64,000 nucleotides of DNA from Lachnospiraceae bacterium (GTDB taxonomy: Bacteria; Bacillota; Clostridia; Lachnospirales; Lachnospiraceae), in contig AP025573.1 of NCBI GenBank assembly GCA_022845895.1, positions 2,080,501-2,144,500 of the forward strand, given 5' to 3'. The translations under genes were made by a program, and so were the position numbers. Each line of letters starts with the position of its first letter. The stretch's first letter is position 1. Shown piece by piece: positions 18,590-27,643 of the stretch. Below the pieces are notes generated by a model. That model did not search any database. It saw only the letters and a list, made by a program, of their open reading frames with translations, and was not told the origin of the DNA.

Positions 18590-20656
18590 CTATATTCCAA
18601 GCACCGACAATAAAGGTGCGACGATACAGTCAATCAGCTTAATACCTGCAAATGGCACGATAATGCCGCCCAATCCATAGATTCCCATATTTTTCAAAAG
18701 CATGCGCTCTGCACTCATCGGCTTATACTTGACGCCTCTCATAGCGATAGGAATCAGACATGGTATGATAATCGCATTGAATATCAGCGCCGATAAGATT
18801 GCCGACATCGGAGTCGTCAGATTCATAATGTTGAGCATCTGCATCTGCGGTATCACCAGCGTAAACATTGCCGGGATGATAGCGAAGTATTTTGCCACAT
18901 CGTTTGCAATACTGAACGTGGTCAGCGAACCTCTTGTTATCAAAAGCTGCTTGCCTATCTCCACTACTTCCAGAATCTTCGTCGGATCCGAATCCAAATC
19001 CACCATATTCGCAGCCTCTTTTGCTGCAGAGGTACCAGAATTCATGGCAAGCCCGACATCAGCCTGTGCAAGTGCCGGAGCATCATTCGTACCATCGCCC
19101 GTCATCGCTACGAGCTTGCCTTCTGCCTGCTCTTTCTTGATTGCCGTAATCTTGTCTTCCGGCTTGCATTCTGCAATGAACCCGTCCACGCCGGCTTCTT
19201 TTGCAATCGTGGCGGCCGTAAGCGGATTGTCTCCGGTACACATGATGGTCTTTATGCCGATATCCCTCAGTCTCTGGAACCTTTCGACAAGCCCCGGCTT
19301 AACGGTATCCTTCAGGTAGATGACACCATATATCACATTGTCTGCCGAGACTACAAGAGGCGTCCCTCCAAGACCTGCTATTCTTTCCACGATCTCATCC
19401 AGATCTTGTGGAATGCCGCCTCCATTCTCCCTCACCATAGCTTTGATGGCATCCGCGGCTCCTTTTCTGATGATGGAACCATTAGGGAGGTTGGCTCCGG
19501 ACATCTTAGACTGTGCGGTAAATTCTATAAATTCTATCTGATCAGCAGCATTGTCATCAATCCTGGTTCCCAGGCTCCGTGCCAGCTCTACGGTGGATTT
19601 CCCTTCCGGCGTCGGGTCGCTGAGGGAAGTCATTACAGCATAATCGATCAGGTCTTCTTTCCTTTTGCCTTGTACGGGATAGAACTCTGCTGCCAGCCGG
19701 TTGCCGAATGTAATCGTCCCTGTCTTGTCCAGAATCATCGTATCGACGTCACCACACGCCTCTACCGCTTTGCCGGACATGGCAATCACATTAAATCTCG
19801 TCACCCGGTCCATCCCTGCTATGCCAATGGCAGACAAGAGCCCGCCTATCGTCGTCGGTATCAGACATACAAGAAGAGCAATCATCGTAGATACCGGTAT
19901 CTGTACCCCTGAATAGGTAGCGAATGGATAGAGGCATACGACTACAATCATGAAGATGACCGTAAGCCCGACAAGCAGTGTGTTCAGTGCGATTTCATTC
20001 GGTGTCTTCTGACGGGACGCCCCTTCTACAAGTGCTATCATCTTATCCAGGAAGGATTCTCCCGGCCTGGAGGTGATTCGTATCTTCAGCCAGTCGCTGA
20101 CTACCGTCGTTCCGCCGGTAACGGATGAAAAATCTGTTCCTGCCTCGCGGGTGACAGGCGCCGACTCCCCGGTGATTGCCGATTCATCTACAGATGCGAT
20201 ACCCTCGATCACCTCGCCGTCATTTGGAATCACTTCTCCGGCTTTTACGAGTACGATGTCGTCCTTCTTCAGTTGTGAAGCGTTGACGGTGCGTTCTGTC
20301 CCATCCCTGCCGATCAGCCTGGACTGCGTGTCTTGTTTTGTCTTTTTAAGTGATTCTGCCTGTGCCTTTCCGCGCCCTTCCGCAACAGATTCAGCGAAAT
20401 TAGCAAATAATACCGTAATCAGAAGTATGACGCAGACAATCCCGTTGTATGTCCGCAGATAACCAGGCGAAGCATCATCGCCGAATATAGTTGGAACTAT
20501 CGTCATAAGCAAGGTCAGCACAAAGCCTATCTCTACTACGAACATGACCGGATTCTTAACCATGTATTTCGGATTCAGCTTCTTCAAAGCTCCTGTTATG
20601 GAACTTTTCAGTATATCCTTAGTCACGAACTTTGTTTTTTGTTGTTTCTTAGACAT
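18590..20656 (-). CDS. kdpB: KdpB, P-type ATPase subunit
   Basis: ATP-hydrolysing subunit of the high-affinity potassium pump; 688 residues. The phosphorylation site is DKTGT within [12 protein letters not shown], the actuator motif is TGES (the serine known to be inhibitory when phosphorylated in E. coli), and the hinge motif is [16 protein letters not shown]. Seven or so membrane helices flank these domains in the usual order. It lies 27 bp after kdpA. Confidence 0.98.
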   Translation of the reverse strand: MSKKQQKTKFVTKDILKSSITGALKKLNPKYMVKNPVMFVVEIGFVLTLLMTIVPTIFGDDASPGYLRTYNGIVCVILLITVLFANFAESVAEGRGKAQAESLKKTKQDTQSRLIGRDGTERTVNASQLKKDDIVLVKAGEVIPNDGEVIEGIASVDESAITGESAPVTREAGTDFSSVTGGTTVVSDWLKIRITSRPGESFLDKMIALVEGASRQKTPNEIALNTLLVGLTVIFMIVVVCLYPFATYSGVQIPVSTMIALLVCLIPTTIGGLLSAIGIAGMDRVTRFNVIAMSGKAVEACGDVDTMILDKTGTITFGNRLAAEFYPVQGKRKEDLIDYAVMTSLSDPTPEGKSTVELARSLGTRIDDNAADQIEFIEFTAQSKMSGANLPNGSIIRKGAADAIKAMVRENGGGIPQDLDEIVERIAGLGGTPLVVSADNVIYGVIYLKDTVKPGLVERFQRLRDIGIKTIMCTGDNPLTAATIAKEAGVDGFIAECKPEDKITAIKKEQAEGKLVAMTGDGTNDAPALAQADVGLAMNSGTSAAKEAANMVDLDSDPTKILEVVEIGKQLLITRGSLTTFSIANDVAKYFAIIPAMFTLVIPQMQMLNIMNLTTPMSAILSALIFNAIIIPCLIPIAMRGVKYKPMSAERMLLKNMGIYGLGGIIVPFAGIKLIDCIVAPLLSVLGI

Positions 20657-20683
20657 TTCTTCTCTTACATCCCTTTCTCTATT

Positions 20684-22411
20684 TTATGAAAACCATAAGG
20701 TAAGATGCTCTGCTATCGGTCCCAGCGCAAGTGCAGGGAAGAATGTTAAAGCAGCGAAGATATATACGATGAACACAAGCAGGATGGCAAATATCACATT
20801 GTCCGTCCTCATCGTACCTATGGAAGCCTTCACCCGTTTCTTTGCAAGCAGCGAACCTGCAATAGCAAGCTGTGCGATAATCGCGATATAACGTCCAAAG
20901 AACATTGCGAGCCCGCTCGTGATATTCCAGAAATATGTATTATCTGACAGCCCTTCAAACCCGGAGCCATTATTGGCAGACGCTGATGAATATTCATACA
21001 GGACCTGTGACAGACCGTGGAATCCGGGATTGGTTATGCCTTCAAGCCCCGCCTGGGTAGATACCGCCAATGCAGAGAACCCAAGAATCAGAAGCGGATG
21101 TATAATCAATACAAGGGCCACGAGCTTCATTTCTCGTCCTTCTATCTTCTTACCGAGGTATTCTGGCGTACGCCCTACCATCAGCCCACATATGAATACG
21201 GTAAGTATCGCGTACATGAGCATATTCATCAAGCCCACTCCCTTGCCGCCGAACACACAGTTCAGCATCATATGCAGCAGTGGCACCATCCCCCCGAGGG
21301 GCGTCAAGGTATCATGCATATTGTTGACCGTACCGGTTGTGAAAGAAGTTGTTACCGTGGTGAACAGCGCTGACTGGTCTGCCCCGAATCTAACCTCTTT
21401 CCCTTCCATGCTTCCCATTTCCTGTCCGACTCCTGCCGCCTCAAGAACGGGATTTCCGGCCTTTTCAGATACGAAGCAGATGGTAAGCCCTACCAGGAAT
21501 ATGATTGACATGGCTGCAAATATTGTTCTTCCCTGTTTTCCAAATACCGGCTCTTTAATCTTAACAGCTGCCGCAGCTTTTCCTTTTTTCCGGTCCATGC
21601 ACATCTTTCCAAATGTCAGCACGCACGCTCCCGGAAGTATCATCATGGATATAAGCTCTATCATATTCGTGATAATCGTAGGGTTTTCAAACGGCGTCGT
21701 AGAGTTTGCACCCAGGAATCCTCCTCCGTTAGTACCAAGATGCTTGATGATTTCCAGCGCGGCCACGGGGCCCACCGCAAAATCTTGAAGCTTTCCCTGG
21801 ATTGTCTCTACCGTAATGTTAGCTCCAAATGTCTCCGGGCATCCCTGCCAGATCAGTACAAGGCCGAAGATCAGGGACCATGGAATTAATATACGTGTCG
21901 TTATACGCACCATATCTTCATAGAAGTTGCCGAGATCCTTTCTCTTCCCTGCAAGTCCTCTGCAGAATGCCATACATGCTGCATAACCGGAAGCCGCTGA
22001 CGTAAACATCATGAAGATGATGACAAGCATCTGGCTCAAGTAGGAAAGTCCCGACTCGCCTGAGTAGTGCTGGAGATTTGTATTCGTCATAAAACTTATT
22101 ATTGTATTGAAGGAAAGGGTTGGTTCCATTCCTTCTATTCCGTTGGGATTCAGAAACAATGCATGCTGCAGCCTCAATACGAGATACCCCGCAAGTACCA
22201 TGACCGCATTGGTCATGAGGAGACTTAATGCATATGTCTTCCAGCTCATTCCTTTTCTGTCAATCCGGCAGACTTTGTATATGCCATTGTCCACTCTGTC
22301 GAATAATGGGTCTGCGAACGTTTTTTTATTGGTCGTGATATGGTACATATATTTTCCCATAGGTATCACAGCCAATATGAAAATCGCTAAAGTCAGCGCA
22401 ATCTGTAACAT
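20684..22411 (-). CDS. kdpA: KdpA, potassium-translocating subunit
   Basis: Ten-helix membrane subunit of the SKT superfamily that binds and translocates potassium; 575 residues. The selectivity-filter loops are recognisable: TNTNLQHYSGE, LGTNGGGFLGANSTTPFENP, TTGTVNNMHDTLTP and SSASANNGSGFEG. A start at 22411 with AGGAGG is clear. It follows kdpF by 43 bp in the same operon. Confidence 0.98.
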   Translation of the reverse strand: MLQIALTLAIFILAVIPMGKYMYHITTNKKTFADPLFDRVDNGIYKVCRIDRKGMSWKTYALSLLMTNAVMVLAGYLVLRLQHALFLNPNGIEGMEPTLSFNTIISFMTNTNLQHYSGESGLSYLSQMLVIIFMMFTSAASGYAACMAFCRGLAGKRKDLGNFYEDMVRITTRILIPWSLIFGLVLIWQGCPETFGANITVETIQGKLQDFAVGPVAALEIIKHLGTNGGGFLGANSTTPFENPTIITNMIELISMMILPGACVLTFGKMCMDRKKGKAAAAVKIKEPVFGKQGRTIFAAMSIIFLVGLTICFVSEKAGNPVLEAAGVGQEMGSMEGKEVRFGADQSALFTTVTTSFTTGTVNNMHDTLTPLGGMVPLLHMMLNCVFGGKGVGLMNMLMYAILTVFICGLMVGRTPEYLGKKIEGREMKLVALVLIIHPLLILGFSALAVSTQAGLEGITNPGFHGLSQVLYEYSSASANNGSGFEGLSDNTYFWNITSGLAMFFGRYIAIIAQLAIAGSLLAKKRVKASIGTMRTDNVIFAILLVFIVYIFAALTFFPALALGPIAEHLTLWFS

Positions 22412-22454
22412 GACTTTCTTGTCCTCCTGTTTATTACTTTCAACTCAGTTAATT

Positions 22455-22532
22455 TTATAATTTCTCCGGATGAACCAGAGCATAGATCAGATATGCCGCA
22501 AGCAGCAGTATAATTATTCCCAGTAGTATCAT
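22455..22532 (-). CDS. kdpF: KdpF small membrane subunit
   Basis: A 25-residue single-helix peptide of the Kdp complex, missed by automatic calls because of its size. It reads MILLGIIILLLAAYLIYALV and ends HPEKL, the typical KdpF pattern with a conserved Tyr-Ala-Leu and a charged tail. GGAGGAAGGAG precedes the ATG, and kdpA follows. It probably stabilises the KdpA-KdpB interface with lipids, as in E. coli. Confidence 0.93.
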   Translation of the reverse strand: MILLGIIILLLAAYLIYALVHPEKL

Positions 22533-22581
22533 TTTGCTTCTCCTTCCTCCACGTATGTCCATCCTCTGCATATGTTAAGCG

Positions 22582-22701
22582 TCATTCAGCCTGGACGTTT
22601 TCCGCGGTATCCGTATCCACTTGCCTGCTGCACCATTCGGTAAATGCCTTCATCAGTCCAAAGCATGCAAGCAGGATACCTGTCATAGCGATATCCATCA
22701 T
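22582..22701 (-). CDS. 39-residue single-span protein at the head of the kdp operon
   Basis: The frame begins MMDIAMTGILLACFGLMKAF, a single hydrophobic helix, continues with TEWCSRQ and ends in an acidic hydrophilic tail. AAGGGGG precedes the tandem ATGs. It is the first reading frame after the kdp promoter and lies 49 bp before kdpF. Comparable short membrane peptides upstream of kdpF are seen in some other bacteria, but I cannot name this family. A small accessory or regulatory subunit is plausible; protein expression is not proven. Confidence 0.6.
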   Translation of the reverse strand: MMDIAMTGILLACFGLMKAFTEWCSRQVDTDTAENVQAE

Positions 22702-22734
22702 CACTTTAACCCCCTTTTCCATTGAACTGGACTC

Positions 22735-22818
22735 ATTCTAACATGCCCTGTCTTAAAGCTGTGTTAAAACGCCGGGGCATATATTAAAATGACGTTAAAA
22801 TGGTATCAGAATCTGATA
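22735..22818 (-). promoter_or_regulatory. kdpFABC promoter with two pairs of TTTAA boxes
   Basis: Minus-strand TTTAA boxes start at 22799, 22788, 22768 and 22757, giving spacing of 11, 20 and 11 bp, followed by a weak -35 (CACAGC, 22763-22758) and -10 TAGAAT (22740-22735). Box layout and -10 distance match the kdpDE promoter at 7297-7362. Upstream is a perfect 7-1-7 inverted repeat TATCAGA-A-TCTGATA (22804-22818). Binding by KdpE, an OmpR-family activator that prefers direct repeats, is inferred. Confidence 0.65.
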
Positions 22819-22833
22819 AGTTCCGGATACGCG

Positions 22834-22868
22834 AAAAAGGCTCCCCGGTAAACCGGGAAGCCTTTTTT
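22834..22868 (-). terminator. Terminator after rpmF
   Basis: AAAAAAGGCTTCCCGG / CCGGGGAGCCTTTTT hairpin on the minus strand with a small loop, right after the rpmF stop. It isolates the kdp block from the pta-ackA-yceD-rpmF operon. Confidence 0.9.
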
Positions 22869-22879
22869 GCTTTCACTTA

Positions 22880-23059
22880 TTAGTCCTGCGCTATGATTTC
22901 TTTTTTGTTGTAAGAGCCACAAGCCTTGCAGACTCTGTGAGGCATCATTAATTCGCCGCACTTGCTGCACTTTACCAAGTTTGGAGCGCTCATCTTCCAG
23001 TTAGCTCTTCTTTTGTCTCTTCTTGCTTTAGAAGATTTATTCTTTGGACAAATTGACAT
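22880..23059 (-). CDS. rpmF: 50S ribosomal protein L32
   Basis: Small basic protein of the large ribosomal subunit; 59 residues. It begins MSICPKNKSSKARRDKRRA and holds a zinc-ribbon pair CSKCGELMMPHRVCKACG. It keeps all four cysteines, so it is the zinc-binding form. It starts three bases after the yceD stop, a near-universal pairing. It is usually followed by plsX; here the kdp block intervenes after a terminator. Confidence 0.97.
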   Translation of the reverse strand: MSICPKNKSSKARRDKRRANWKMSAPNLVKCSKCGELMMPHRVCKACGSYNKKEIIAQD

Positions 23060-23062
23060 AGG

Positions 23063-23596
23063 TTACACCTCCTTAAAATTCTTAAACACATCGCGGATAA
23101 CTGACATTCTAGGGTCAAGACCTGGGTCTTCACAGCCACAGGTTCCCTCATTTAGGTTCTGACCACATACGCTGCACATTCCTTTACAGTCCTCACAGCA
23201 TAGAACTTTCATCGGCCATCCTATTAATATCTCATTATAGAGTAATTTGTCTACGTCAAGATGATATCCGTCAATATAATTCGCTTCGTCATAATCTTCT
23301 GCCTGTCCGCTGTCCTCTTCTGATTCAGACACCTTGACATGCTTCGAGAAATCCAGGTCAAATTCCTCCGGCACTTCCGTGAGACAACGGTCGCACGGAA
23401 TAAGAGCCTTGAGCCTGCAAGTACCGTGAATCAGAAGCTTTCCTTCTCCTTCGTACTCTGCAGCTATATGGACATCCGTCTCCGGCATGACCGGATACGT
23501 ACCTGTATCTCCCTGGAACGTACGCATAGTGCATGCTGCCGTCACGTCAAGCGGCTTATGCGGTTCAGACAATACTTCGGATAGGTCAATCAACAT
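23063..23596 (-). CDS. YceD/DUF177 family protein
   Basis: A 177-residue protein of the YceD family, linked in other bacteria and plants to 23S rRNA accumulation and ribosome assembly. The central CRLKALIPCDRCLTEVPEEF and the C-terminal cluster CCEDCKGMCSVCGQNLNEGTC are typical and suggest metal binding. The ATG at 23596 (MLIDLSEVL) has AGGGGTG upstream; an in-frame start at 23638 lacks a good site. It is directly upstream of rpmF and after ackA. Confidence 0.9.
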   Translation of the reverse strand: MLIDLSEVLSEPHKPLDVTAACTMRTFQGDTGTYPVMPETDVHIAAEYEGEGKLLIHGTCRLKALIPCDRCLTEVPEEFDLDFSKHVKVSESEEDSGQAEDYDEANYIDGYHLDVDKLLYNEILIGWPMKVLCCEDCKGMCSVCGQNLNEGTCGCEDPGLDPRMSVIRDVFKNFKEV

Positions 23597-23699
23597 ATAG
23601 TCACCCCTATTCATACCTAGACTATTATATCCGTGCAAAAGAGGTTTGTCAACCTATAAATCGTCATTTTGTATAGATATTGTGCCACTGTCCTGCTAT

Positions 23700-24890
23700 C
23701 TATACAAGTGCAACCGTTTCACGCGCGATTGCAAGTTCTTCGTTCGTAGGGATTACCATCACCTTAACTTTGGAATCCGGAGTGGAGATCGTAATCTCTT
23801 CCCCACGTGTATTGTTAGCTTCTTCGTCAACCTCGATTCCAAGATATCCGAGGTAGCTCAGCACATCGGCACGGACCGGACCGGAATTCTCTCCCACCCC
23901 GGCGGTAAATGCGATAACGTCCACGCCATTCATGGCAGCTGCATAAGCACCGACATATTTAGCGACTCTGTAGGCAAATACCTTGAGCGCGACAGCCGCC
24001 TGCTTATTTCCTTCTTTTGCCCCCGTATCCAGATCGCGGAAGTCGCTGGACAGATTATTAGAAAGGCCGAGCACACCGGACTTCTTATTCAGCATATTCA
24101 TCAGCCCGGCAATGTCGAGCCCTTCCTTTTTCGCAATAAACTCCATGATAGCCGGATCGATGTCACCTGATCGTGTTCCCATCACGAGTCCTTCTAGAGG
24201 GGTAAGCCCCATGGAGGTATCTACGGATTTTCCGTTCTTGACGGCACAGATGCTGGCACCGTTACCGAGGTGGCATACGATAGTGCTCAGCTCCTCATAC
24301 GGCCTGCCCACGATTTCAGCCGCCCTCTTGGATACGAAGCTGTGGCTTGTCCCATGGAAACCATAGCGTCTTACTTTGTATTTTTCATAATACTCATATG
24401 GAAGGCCGTACATATAAGCCTCTTCCGGCATCGTCTGGTGGAAAGCAGTATCAAATACCGCTACCATTGGAGTACCCGGCATCAGTTTCTCGCATGCGTT
24501 GATACCGATCAGGTTCGCAGGATTGTGAAGAGGTGCCAGGTCATTACATTCCTCAATTGCCTGAAGCACTTCTTCCGTTATCACGACAGAGCTTGCAAAC
24601 TTCTCGCCGCCATGTACGACACGGTGCCCTACCGCCCCAATCTCATCCAGGCTCTTTACGACACCTGTCTGTGCATCGGTCAGGGCATCGATGACATACT
24701 GGATCGCTTCCGTATGCGTCGGCATAGGCTTGTCAGACTTGACCTTATCTCCGCCTTCCGGCTGATAGGTAAGGCTTCCGTCAATCCCGATTCGCTCGCA
24801 GAGCCCTTTTGCCAGCACCTGTTCAGTGTCGGAATTGATCAGCTGAAATTTTAAAGATGAACTTCCGCAGTTGATTACTAATACATTCAT
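23700..24890 (-). CDS. ackA: Acetate kinase
   Basis: Transfers phosphate from acetyl-phosphate to ADP, the ATP-yielding last step of acetate fermentation; 396 residues. The ASKHA N-terminal signature [52 protein letters not shown] and [11 protein letters not shown] are all present, as is [13 protein letters not shown]. It follows pta by 34 bp in one operon. Confidence 0.98.
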   Translation of the reverse strand: MNVLVINCGSSSLKFQLINSDTEQVLAKGLCERIGIDGSLTYQPEGGDKVKSDKPMPTHTEAIQYVIDALTDAQTGVVKSLDEIGAVGHRVVHGGEKFASSVVITEEVLQAIEECNDLAPLHNPANLIGINACEKLMPGTPMVAVFDTAFHQTMPEEAYMYGLPYEYYEKYKVRRYGFHGTSHSFVSKRAAEIVGRPYEELSTIVCHLGNGASICAVKNGKSVDTSMGLTPLEGLVMGTRSGDIDPAIMEFIAKKEGLDIAGLMNMLNKKSGVLGLSNNLSSDFRDLDTGAKEGNKQAAVALKVFAYRVAKYVGAYAAAMNGVDVIAFTAGVGENSGPVRADVLSYLGYLGIEVDEEANNTRGEEITISTPDSKVKVMVIPTNEELAIARETVALV

Positions 24891-24924
24891 TTGAAATTAC
24901 CTCTCTTTTATTCTTTTTAACGTT

Positions 24925-25926
24925 CTAGTTCTCCGTCATGCACTGAACGGCTGTGATAGCCACTACCCCTTCAATATCCTTCGCGCTGCAGCCGCGGGAC
25001 AGATCGTTGACCGGTGCGGCGATGCCCTGTGTCAGAGGTCCATAAGCTTCCGCTTTGGCGAGTCTCTGGACGAGCTTATAGCCGATATTTCCCGCATCCA
25101 GGTCTGGGAATACGAGTACGTTGGCCTTTCCTGCGACCGGGCTTCCCGGTGCCTTCGATGCCCCGATTTCCGGTACGATGGCAGCGTCAAGCTGGAATTC
25201 TCCGTCTATCATGAGCCCCTCTGGCGCCTGTTCCTTAGCGATGCGTGTGGCTTCCACTACCTTGTCCACATCGGCATGCTTTGCGCTTCCTTTCGTGGAA
25301 TGTGACAGAAGTGCCACCACCGGTTCCTCCCCTGTCAGGAGTCTGAAGGATTCCGCGGAGGACAGCGCGATAGCCGCCAGCTTCTCCGGATCCGGATTCT
25401 GCTCAAGCCCTGCATCCGCAAATACGAACGTTCCATCTGCTCCCATATCGCAGTCCGGAACGACCATGACGAAAAATGCAGATACAAGCTTTGTACCAGG
25501 TTTCGTCTTCAGTATCTGCAGACACGGCCTAAGCGTATCTGCCGTAGAATGGCATGCACCTGACACCATCCCGTCCGCATCCTTCATCTTCACCATCATG
25601 ACCCCATAGTACAGATAATTCGAAAGAAGCAGCTCTCTTGCCTGCTCTTGCGTCATCCCCTTCTTCTGCCTCAGTTCTACCAGCTTGGCGATATAGCCCT
25701 CCGTCTTTTCGCTCGTGGCCGGGTCTACGACCGTCGCCTTGCTGACATCGAAAGAGCCTCTGTTTTTTTCAATCTCTTCCTTGCTTCCCACAAGTACCAC
25801 ATTTGCGGTGCCTTCCTTCAGCACAGCTTCCGCCGCCTCATACGTTCTGATATCTTCTGTCTCAGGAAGCACGATCGTTTTCATGCTTGTCTTGGCTTTT
25901 GCCTTGATTTCATCTATAAATCCCAT
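24925..25926 (-). CDS. pta: Phosphate acetyltransferase
   Basis: Converts acetyl-CoA and phosphate to acetyl-phosphate; 333 residues, the short single-domain form typical of Gram-positives. Visible motifs include VLPETEDIRTYEAAE near the start, GMVSGACHSTADTLRP and the C-terminal VLVFPDLDAGNIGYKLVQR with GPLTQG. The start at 25926 (MGFIDEI) has AAGGAG; a longer frame begins at 25947. A TATAAT at 25970-25965 may be its -10. Confidence 0.97.
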   Translation of the reverse strand: MGFIDEIKAKAKTSMKTIVLPETEDIRTYEAAEAVLKEGTANVVLVGSKEEIEKNRGSFDVSKATVVDPATSEKTEGYIAKLVELRQKKGMTQEQARELLLSNYLYYGVMMVKMKDADGMVSGACHSTADTLRPCLQILKTKPGTKLVSAFFVMVVPDCDMGADGTFVFADAGLEQNPDPEKLAAIALSSAESFRLLTGEEPVVALLSHSTKGSAKHADVDKVVEATRIAKEQAPEGLMIDGEFQLDAAIVPEIGASKAPGSPVAGKANVLVFPDLDAGNIGYKLVQRLAKAEAYGPLTQGIAAPVNDLSRGCSAKDIEGVVAITAVQCMTEN

Positions 25927-25975
25927 GATTAATAGACTCCTTTCCATTTATTCTCAGTATTTCTATTATAATACA

Positions 25976-26001
25976 AAGAGACCTTGTAAACAAGGTCTCT
26001 T
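25976..26001 (-). terminator. Hairpin after mgtE, upstream of pta
   Basis: AAGAGACCTTGT / ACAAGGTCTCTT perfect stem with a two-base loop, followed on the minus strand by TTTGTATT. It ends mgtE transcription; the pta -10 lies right behind it. Confidence 0.75.
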
Positions 26002-26091
26002 CCCGTAATCTTATGTCTATTTTTCAATACAATAAGCGTTATTTATTTAACATCTTGGTAAATATGACCAATAAAATTGAAACTGTCCCTG

Positions 26092-27534
26092 TCATATGGC
26101 AAATACAAGGCTCACAATCGCAAAGTATACCGTCACCGTGCTGATATCCACGAGCGTGGAAATAAGCGGGGTAGCCATTATCGCAGGATCCAGCCCTATT
26201 TTCTTGGCAATCAGAGGAAGGGTACAGCCTACGATTTTCGCCAGGATGATGGTGCATGCCATCGTCAGGCCGATCGTTACCGCAATCATCACGTCACCCT
26301 GTCCCATGACAAGTATGCGTATCCCATTCACGGTGGACAGTATGACGCTGACGAGAAGCGCTACTCTAATCTCCTTGAAAATGACTTTTACGATATCTCC
26401 GAACTCAATCTCTCCCACAGCCAGGCCGCGTATCACGAGCGTAGAGCTCTGGGAGCCGCAGTTGCCGCCTGTCCCCATCAGCATCGGAATGAAGCCGGCC
26501 AGCTGGGGCATGACTGCCAGTGCAGATTCATAGTGGTTCATAATCATCTGTGTGATAGTCGCGGAAAGCATAAGGAACATCAGCCACGGCAGCCTGTTCT
26601 TCACATGGCTGATGACACTTGTCCCAAAGTAAGATTCTTCATTGGGGCTTACGCCGGCCATGATGCTGATATCTTCTGTCGTCTCTTCCTGCAGTACATA
26701 CATGGCATCATCAACCGTGACGATACCGACCATGCACATCTCATGGTCCACGATGGGAAGTGCTATCAGTCCATACTTCGTTATCGTGCGGGCTACTTCC
26801 TCCTGATCATCCGTCGTATGGGCATAGAGCATATTTGTATCCATAATCTCTTCCACGGTCTTAGACTCGCTCGTCGTGAGCAGCTCTTTTACATCCACGA
26901 CACCGATCAGCCTTCGCTTCTCCGTCACATAGCATGTATATATCGTCTCCTTATTCAGACCTACCTGTCTGATCTTCAGTATGGACTCTGCCACTGTCAT
27001 CTCTTTCCTGAGCGCGATGTAATCCACGTTCATCACGCTTCCGGCACTGTCCTCCGGATACTGGAGCAGCGCATTGATCTGCTGCCTCGTCTCCTCATCC
27101 GTCGCCATGAGAAGACGGTCCACCACATTGGCCGGCATCTCTTCCAACACATCGACCGTATCATCCAGGTACATCTCTTCCATGACCTCTTCCAGCTCGG
27201 AATCGGTGAGTGCATTGATAAGCAGCTCTCTCATATCGCTGTTCATGTAAGTAAACGTCTCCGCCGCCTCTTCTTTTGCCAGAAGACGGAATACCATCAC
27301 CAGCTGCTTCTGTTCAAAGTCCTCCAGGATATCTGCCAGATCGATCGGGTACATATTATTCTCAAGCTCTTCCTTGAGCTCTTTATACTGTCGGTTTTCA
27401 AGCATTTCCAGAATACGTTCTTCTGTCAGCTCTTCCCGCTCTTCCATATAATCTTCCGCTTCTGTCGGTGCATCGCACGGCTCTTGCGTCTCTTCGCCAA
27501 TATCTGCATCGCGGCGGCTGTATTCTTCACTCAT
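26092..27534 (-). CDS. mgtE: Magnesium transporter MgtE
   Basis: Magnesium-gated channel; 480 residues. An acidic N-terminal superhelical domain (about 40-150), two CBS domains (about 155-280) and five membrane helices (about 300-475) are in family order. The pore-helix region shows GTGGNCGSQSSTLVIRGLAVGEI and the helix-5 aspartate in IGLDPAIMATP. The extra N-terminal 35 acidic residues are common in Clostridia. Its expression is usually under a magnesium riboswitch in Firmicutes, but the 109-bp space to the divergent tmcAL is too short for one and I see no such fold. Confidence 0.96.
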   Translation of the reverse strand: MSEEYSRRDADIGEETQEPCDAPTEAEDYMEEREELTEERILEMLENRQYKELKEELENNMYPIDLADILEDFEQKQLVMVFRLLAKEEAAETFTYMNSDMRELLINALTDSELEEVMEEMYLDDTVDVLEEMPANVVDRLLMATDEETRQQINALLQYPEDSAGSVMNVDYIALRKEMTVAESILKIRQVGLNKETIYTCYVTEKRRLIGVVDVKELLTTSESKTVEEIMDTNMLYAHTTDDQEEVARTITKYGLIALPIVDHEMCMVGIVTVDDAMYVLQEETTEDISIMAGVSPNEESYFGTSVISHVKNRLPWLMFLMLSATITQMIMNHYESALAVMPQLAGFIPMLMGTGGNCGSQSSTLVIRGLAVGEIEFGDIVKVIFKEIRVALLVSVILSTVNGIRILVMGQGDVMIAVTIGLTMACTIILAKIVGCTLPLIAKKIGLDPAIMATPLISTLVDISTVTVYFAIVSLVFAI

Positions 27535-27583
27535 CGTACCCCTCCTCTCCCAAGGCTTTCTCCCCTAAAACACGTAATTCGTT

Positions 27584-27612
27584 TTGCGAACCCGGTCTTT
27601 TTATAGTATAAT
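27584..27612 (+). promoter_or_regulatory. tmcAL promoter
   Basis: TTGCGA at 27584-27589, a 17-bp spacer and TATAAT at 27607-27612, about 30 bp before the start codon. Confidence 0.65.
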
Positions 27613-27643
27613 CAATTTCAGAAGGATATACAAGGAGATTCTT

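Noticed and set aside
26077..27606. Long plus-strand open frame of 509 codons opposite mgtE
   Set aside because: It is antisense to a well-conserved transporter, has no ribosome site, and its translation is rich in His, Arg and Cys like other shadow frames here.
27535..27643. Magnesium riboswitch upstream of mgtE
   Set aside because: The gap to tmcAL is only 109 bp and already holds the tmcAL promoter; no suitable fold is visible.
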